Shown here: piece after piece, positions 6,900-9,176 of the stretch
How positions within the stretch are numbered: the first letter of the stretch is position 1
Layout: every line of letters starts with the position of its first letter
Source of the DNA: Muribaculaceae bacterium
Lineage (GTDB): Bacteria; Bacteroidota; Bacteroidia; Bacteroidales; Muribaculaceae
Assembly: GCA_902836725.1 (NCBI GenBank)
Contig: CADFRV010000095.1
Location: 1-9,176 of the forward strand
Length of the DNA: 9,176 bases
Direction: 5' to 3'
Translations under genes and position numbers: made by a program
The notes under the pieces: model-generated
What the model saw: the letters and a program-made list of their open reading frames with translations, nothing else
What the model was told of the DNA's origin: nothing
Database searches by the model: none

Positions 6900-8009
6900 A
6901 TGGCCGAAAACTCGCTTCTCAACCGCCTCGACGGCATCGAGGCACGATTCGAGGAGGTTTCTACCCTCATCACGGATCCAGCCGTAATAGCCGACATGAA
7001 ACGTTATGTGAAGCTCAACAAGGAGTACCGTGAGCTGGAAAAACTCACCGCCGCCACCAGACGTTACAAAGGGCTTCTCAACGACATCGACGAGGCAAAG
7101 GAACTCCTCGAGGCAGAGTCGGATCCTGAAATGAAACAGATGGCCCGAGAGCAACTCGACGCGGCCACAGCCGGCCTTCCCGCCCTCGAGGAGGAGATAA
7201 AGATACTGCTCATACCTGCCGATCCAGAAGACTCGAAAAACGCTATCGTGGAGATCCGCGGAGGCACAGGTGGCGACGAGGCGGCACTTTTCGCCGGAGA
7301 CCTGTTCAAGATGTACACCCGCTATTGCGAGCAGAAAGGGTGGCAGGTAGCGGTCACCAGCTTCAACGAGGGCACCGCAGGAGGCTTCAAGGAGATTGTT
7401 TTCGCCGTAAGCGGCGAAAACGTATACGGCACCCTAAAATACGAGAGCGGCGTGCACCGTGTGCAGCGTGTGCCCGCCACCGAGACCCAGGGGCGTGTGC
7501 ACACTTCGGCTGCCACAGTGGCGGTGCTGCCGGAAGCCGAGAGCTTCGATGTGGAGATCAACGAAGGGGAAATAAAATGGGAGACCTTCCGCAGCGGGGG
7601 CGCCGGCGGACAGAACGTCAACAAAGTGGAGTCGGGAGTGCGCCTGCGCTACATGTGGAAAAATCCCGTGACAGGCCAGACCGACGAGATACTTATAGAA
7701 TGTACGGAGACCCGCGACCAGCCCAAGAACAAGGAGAGGGCACTCAGCCGTCTGCGCACGTTCATATATGACAAGGAGCACCAGAAATATGTGGACGATA
7801 TAGCCTCGCGCCGCAAGACACTGGTATCCACAGGCGACAGATCCGCCAAGATACGCACCTACAACTTTCCGCAGGGGCGCATCACCGACCACCGCATCAA
7901 CTACACCATATATAACCTCCAGGCTTTCATCGACGGCGACATACAGGACTGCATAGACCATCTGATCATCGCCGAAAACGCCGAGAAACTCAAGGAGGCA
8001 GAACTCTGA
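6900..8009 (+). CDS. prfA: Peptide chain release factor 1 (RF1)
   Basis: RF1 recognises UAA and UAG in the ribosomal A site and triggers release of the finished peptide. The 369-residue product is somewhat longer than the usual 355-360. A coiled N-terminal domain (1-100) is followed by GGTGGDEAALFAGDLF (121-136). The tripeptide anticodon P192-A193-T194 marks RF1 rather than RF2, which carries SPF. The catalytic loop has G236-G237-Q238, whose glutamine is normally methylated by PrmC. After GGQ there is a longer loop (about 249-268, RYMWKNPVTGQTDEILIECT) than in E. coli RF1, which I associate with Bacteroidota and which explains part of the extra length. The conserved block YNFPQGRITDHRIN is at 321-334. 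The gene starts 11 bp after the lon stop with no promoter or Shine-Dalgarno between them, so it should be transcribed with lon. Confidence 0.97.
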   Translation: MAENSLLNRLDGIEARFEEVSTLITDPAVIADMKRYVKLNKEYRELEKLTAATRRYKGLLNDIDEAKELLEAESDPEMKQMAREQLDAATAGLPALEEEIKILLIPADPEDSKNAIVEIRGGTGGDEAALFAGDLFKMYTRYCEQKGWQVAVTSFNEGTAGGFKEIVFAVSGENVYGTLKYESGVHRVQRVPATETQGRVHTSAATVAVLPEAESFDVEINEGEIKWETFRSGGAGGQNVNKVESGVRLRYMWKNPVTGQTDEILIECTETRDQPKNKERALSRLRTFIYDKEHQKYVDDIASRRKTLVSTGDRSAKIRTYNFPQGRITDHRINYTIYNLQAFIDGDIQDCIDHLIIAENAEKLKEAEL

Positions 8010-8031
8010 AAATACAAAACCTGACCACACA

Positions 8032-8045
8032 CCACACGGCTGTGG
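8032..8045 (+). other. Small hairpin between prfA and pyrF
   Basis: CCACA (8032-8036) and TGTGG (8041-8045) pair as a 5-bp stem with a CGGC loop, 23 bases before the pyrF ATG. No T-run follows, so it should not terminate transcription. It might mark an mRNA processing point or be chance. Confidence 0.25.
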
Positions 8046-8068
8046 CTCATCCATCATACCATATACCC

Positions 8069-8911
8069 ATGACAAAGAAAGAACTGATTGAGAACATCGC
8101 CCGCAAACGCTCGTTCCTGTGCGTCGGACTTGACAGCGATCCGCTGAAACTCCCCAAATGCGTGACTGACAAATATAGCTCTCCTGCCGAGGCTATGCTT
8201 GAGTTCAACAAGGCTATTGTCGATGCCACCGCACCCTACTGCGTAGCATACAAGCCCAACACCGCCTTCTACGAGGCCCTCGGAGCCGAGGGATGGGAGG
8301 TACTCGATCAGACAGTGGCATACATCAAGGCCAACTACCCTGACCAGTTCGTTATAGCAGACGCAAAACGCGGCGACATAGGCAACACATCGGCGCTGTA
8401 TGCCCGCGCATTTTTTGAAAAGATGGCCGTTGACGCCCTCACAGTAGCCCCCTACATGGGTTCTGACAGCGTGAAACCGTTCCTCGGATATGAAGGGAAA
8501 TGGGTGATCCTGCTGGCGCTCACCTCCAACCCCGGCTCCAAAGACTTCCAGTTCATTCCCGACAAAGAGGGTACAAGACTGTTCGAGAGCGTGCTGTCAA
8601 AAGCCACCGGATGGGCCACTCCCGAGGAGATAATGTTCGTGGTAGGAGCCACACAGGGTGAGATGTTCGCCGACATACGCCGTGTGGCGCCCGACAATTT
8701 CCTGCTCGTGCCCGGTGTGGGCGCCCAGGGGGGCGACCTGGCCACAGTATGCCGCCACGGCATGACAGCCGACTGCGGACTGCTCGTCAACTCCTCGCGA
8801 GGCATCATCTTCGCATCAAAAGAAAGCGACTATGCCGATGCCGCCGCAAAAGCCGCAAGCGAACTTGCCGCTGAAATGGCGACAATGCTGAAGGAATATA
8901 GTAAAATTTAA
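8069..8911 (+). CDS. pyrF: Orotidine 5'-phosphate decarboxylase (type 2)
   Basis: PyrF catalyses the last step of UMP synthesis, decarboxylating OMP to UMP in the cytoplasm. The 280-residue product is the longer 'type 2' form (about 270-280 residues; the classic bacterial enzyme is about 230-240). It has the marker VIADAKRGDIGNT (95-107) with the Asp98-Lys100-Asp103 catalytic array, LDSD at 21-24, the substrate-barrel segment AYKPNTAFYEA (60-70), the phosphate-binding VPGVGAQGGD (214-223) and NSSRGI (241-246) with R244. The frame can be extended to a GTG at 8042, adding nine residues. ATG 8069 is preferred because MTKKELIENI matches the usual start of the family and the GTG lies inside a hairpin stem. 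It follows prfA by 59 bp, and no promoter element was seen between them. Confidence 0.96.
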   Translation: MTKKELIENIARKRSFLCVGLDSDPLKLPKCVTDKYSSPAEAMLEFNKAIVDATAPYCVAYKPNTAFYEALGAEGWEVLDQTVAYIKANYPDQFVIADAKRGDIGNTSALYARAFFEKMAVDALTVAPYMGSDSVKPFLGYEGKWVILLALTSNPGSKDFQFIPDKEGTRLFESVLSKATGWATPEEIMFVVGATQGEMFADIRRVAPDNFLLVPGVGAQGGDLATVCRHGMTADCGLLVNSSRGIIFASKESDYADAAAKAASELAAEMATMLKEYSKI

Positions 8912-8945
8912 CGCTCGGTTTAAGAGTATTTCGCTAAAAATAATC

Positions 8946-8953
8946 TATATTTG
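8946..8953 (+). promoter_or_regulatory. Probable -7 promoter element of pgk
   Basis: TATATTTG is a full match to the Bacteroidota -7 consensus, 100 bases before the pgk ATG. No clear TTTG -33 box lies at normal spacing; TTTA at 8919-8922 is the nearest, 23 bases away. It suggests pgk has its own promoter separate from the lon-prfA-pyrF unit. No intrinsic terminator was found after pyrF, so read-through remains possible. Confidence 0.5.
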
Positions 8954-9053
8954 TCAGCGTTTTAGGCGCACACGTTGTTCCATTCCTGACACGCATGGCA
9001 ATACACTGCCGCCATATACATTAAAGAGAAGATACCAAAAAACTTACATAACA

Positions 9054-9176
9054 ATGACAATCGACAACTACAATTTCGCCGGCAAGAAGGCCATCGTACG
9101 CGTGGACTTCAATGTGCCCCTGGACGAAAACGGCCACATCACAGACGATACCCGTATCCGCGGCGCTCTCCCCACC
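9054..9176 (+). CDS. pgk: Phosphoglycerate kinase, N-terminal part only
   Basis: Pgk transfers phosphate from 1,3-bisphosphoglycerate to ADP in glycolysis, or the reverse in gluconeogenesis. Only the first 41 codons lie in the window and the frame is open at the edge. The stretch KKAIVRVDFNVPLD (11-24) is the family's N-terminal signature, with R16, D18 and N20 in the substrate-binding R-x-D-x-N-V-P pattern. DDTRIRGALPT (31-41) contains the conserved R-I-x-x-x-L-P-T segment that follows. ATG 9054 is preceded by an AG-rich stretch (AAAGAGAAGA, about 9023-9032), too distant for a classical Shine-Dalgarno. The full gene should be around 400 codons. Confidence 0.96.
   Translation, partial: MTIDNYNFAGKKAIVRVDFNVPLDENGHITDDTRIRGALPT

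Noticed and set aside
8042..8068. GTG start extending PyrF by nine residues
   Set aside because: The ATG at 8069 begins the usual family N-terminus, and the GTG sits inside a small hairpin stem.
7434..8075. 213-codon minus-strand ORF opposite prfA
   Set aside because: It overlaps the catalytic half of RF1 on the other strand and has no family signature.
1..9176. Mobile element, CRISPR array, toxin-antitoxin or defence system
   Set aside because: No transposase or integrase, terminal repeats, spaced direct repeats or effector-like genes were seen. Gene content is housekeeping throughout.

Overview
The window looks like a chromosomal housekeeping segment from a Bacteroidales bacterium. Family-level placement near Muribaculaceae is a guess from codon style and moderate GC. 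The main evidence is the promoter pattern: intergenic regions carry the Bacteroidota -7 element TAnnTTTG (TACCTTTG, TAATTTTG, TATATTTG) instead of sigma70 boxes, and start codons mostly lack a Shine-Dalgarno sequence. The protein types agree: a sensor kinase with an N-terminal TPR-like helical region, an RF1 with an extended loop after GGQ, and a DAKRGDIGNT-type OMP decarboxylase.

Layout: (1) 1-605, minus strand, a LysE/RhtB-type exporter cut by the window edge. (2) 773-1917, plus strand, recR followed 23 bp later by a RimJ/RimL-like GNAT acetyltransferase, probably one transcript. (3) 1976-4060, minus strand, convergent with the GNAT gene, a large membrane sensor histidine kinase with no response regulator beside it. 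(4) 4061-4497, a 437-bp divergent control region with promoters for the kinase and lon and several exact palindromes. (5) 4498-8911, plus strand, lon, prfA (11 bp after lon) and pyrF (59 bp after prfA), a likely operon. (6) 8912-9053, a promoter-bearing gap, then the first 41 codons of pgk, which run off the window.

The genes do not form one pathway. They cover DNA repair (RecR), protein quality control (Lon), translation termination (RF1), pyrimidine synthesis (PyrF), glycolysis (Pgk), export (LysE family) and sensing (kinase).

The most interesting point is the sensor kinase. The position normally held by the phospho-accepting histidine is a serine (Ser482) and the rest of the H-box is eroded, while the ATP-binding motifs are kept. 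This suggests a non-canonical or pseudo-histidine kinase. Its roughly 200-nt untranslated leader holds tandem perfect hairpins and a tiny ORF whose stop overlaps the kinase start (ATGA). No mobile element, CRISPR array, tRNA, rRNA or defence cassette was seen, and no clearly new multi-gene system.
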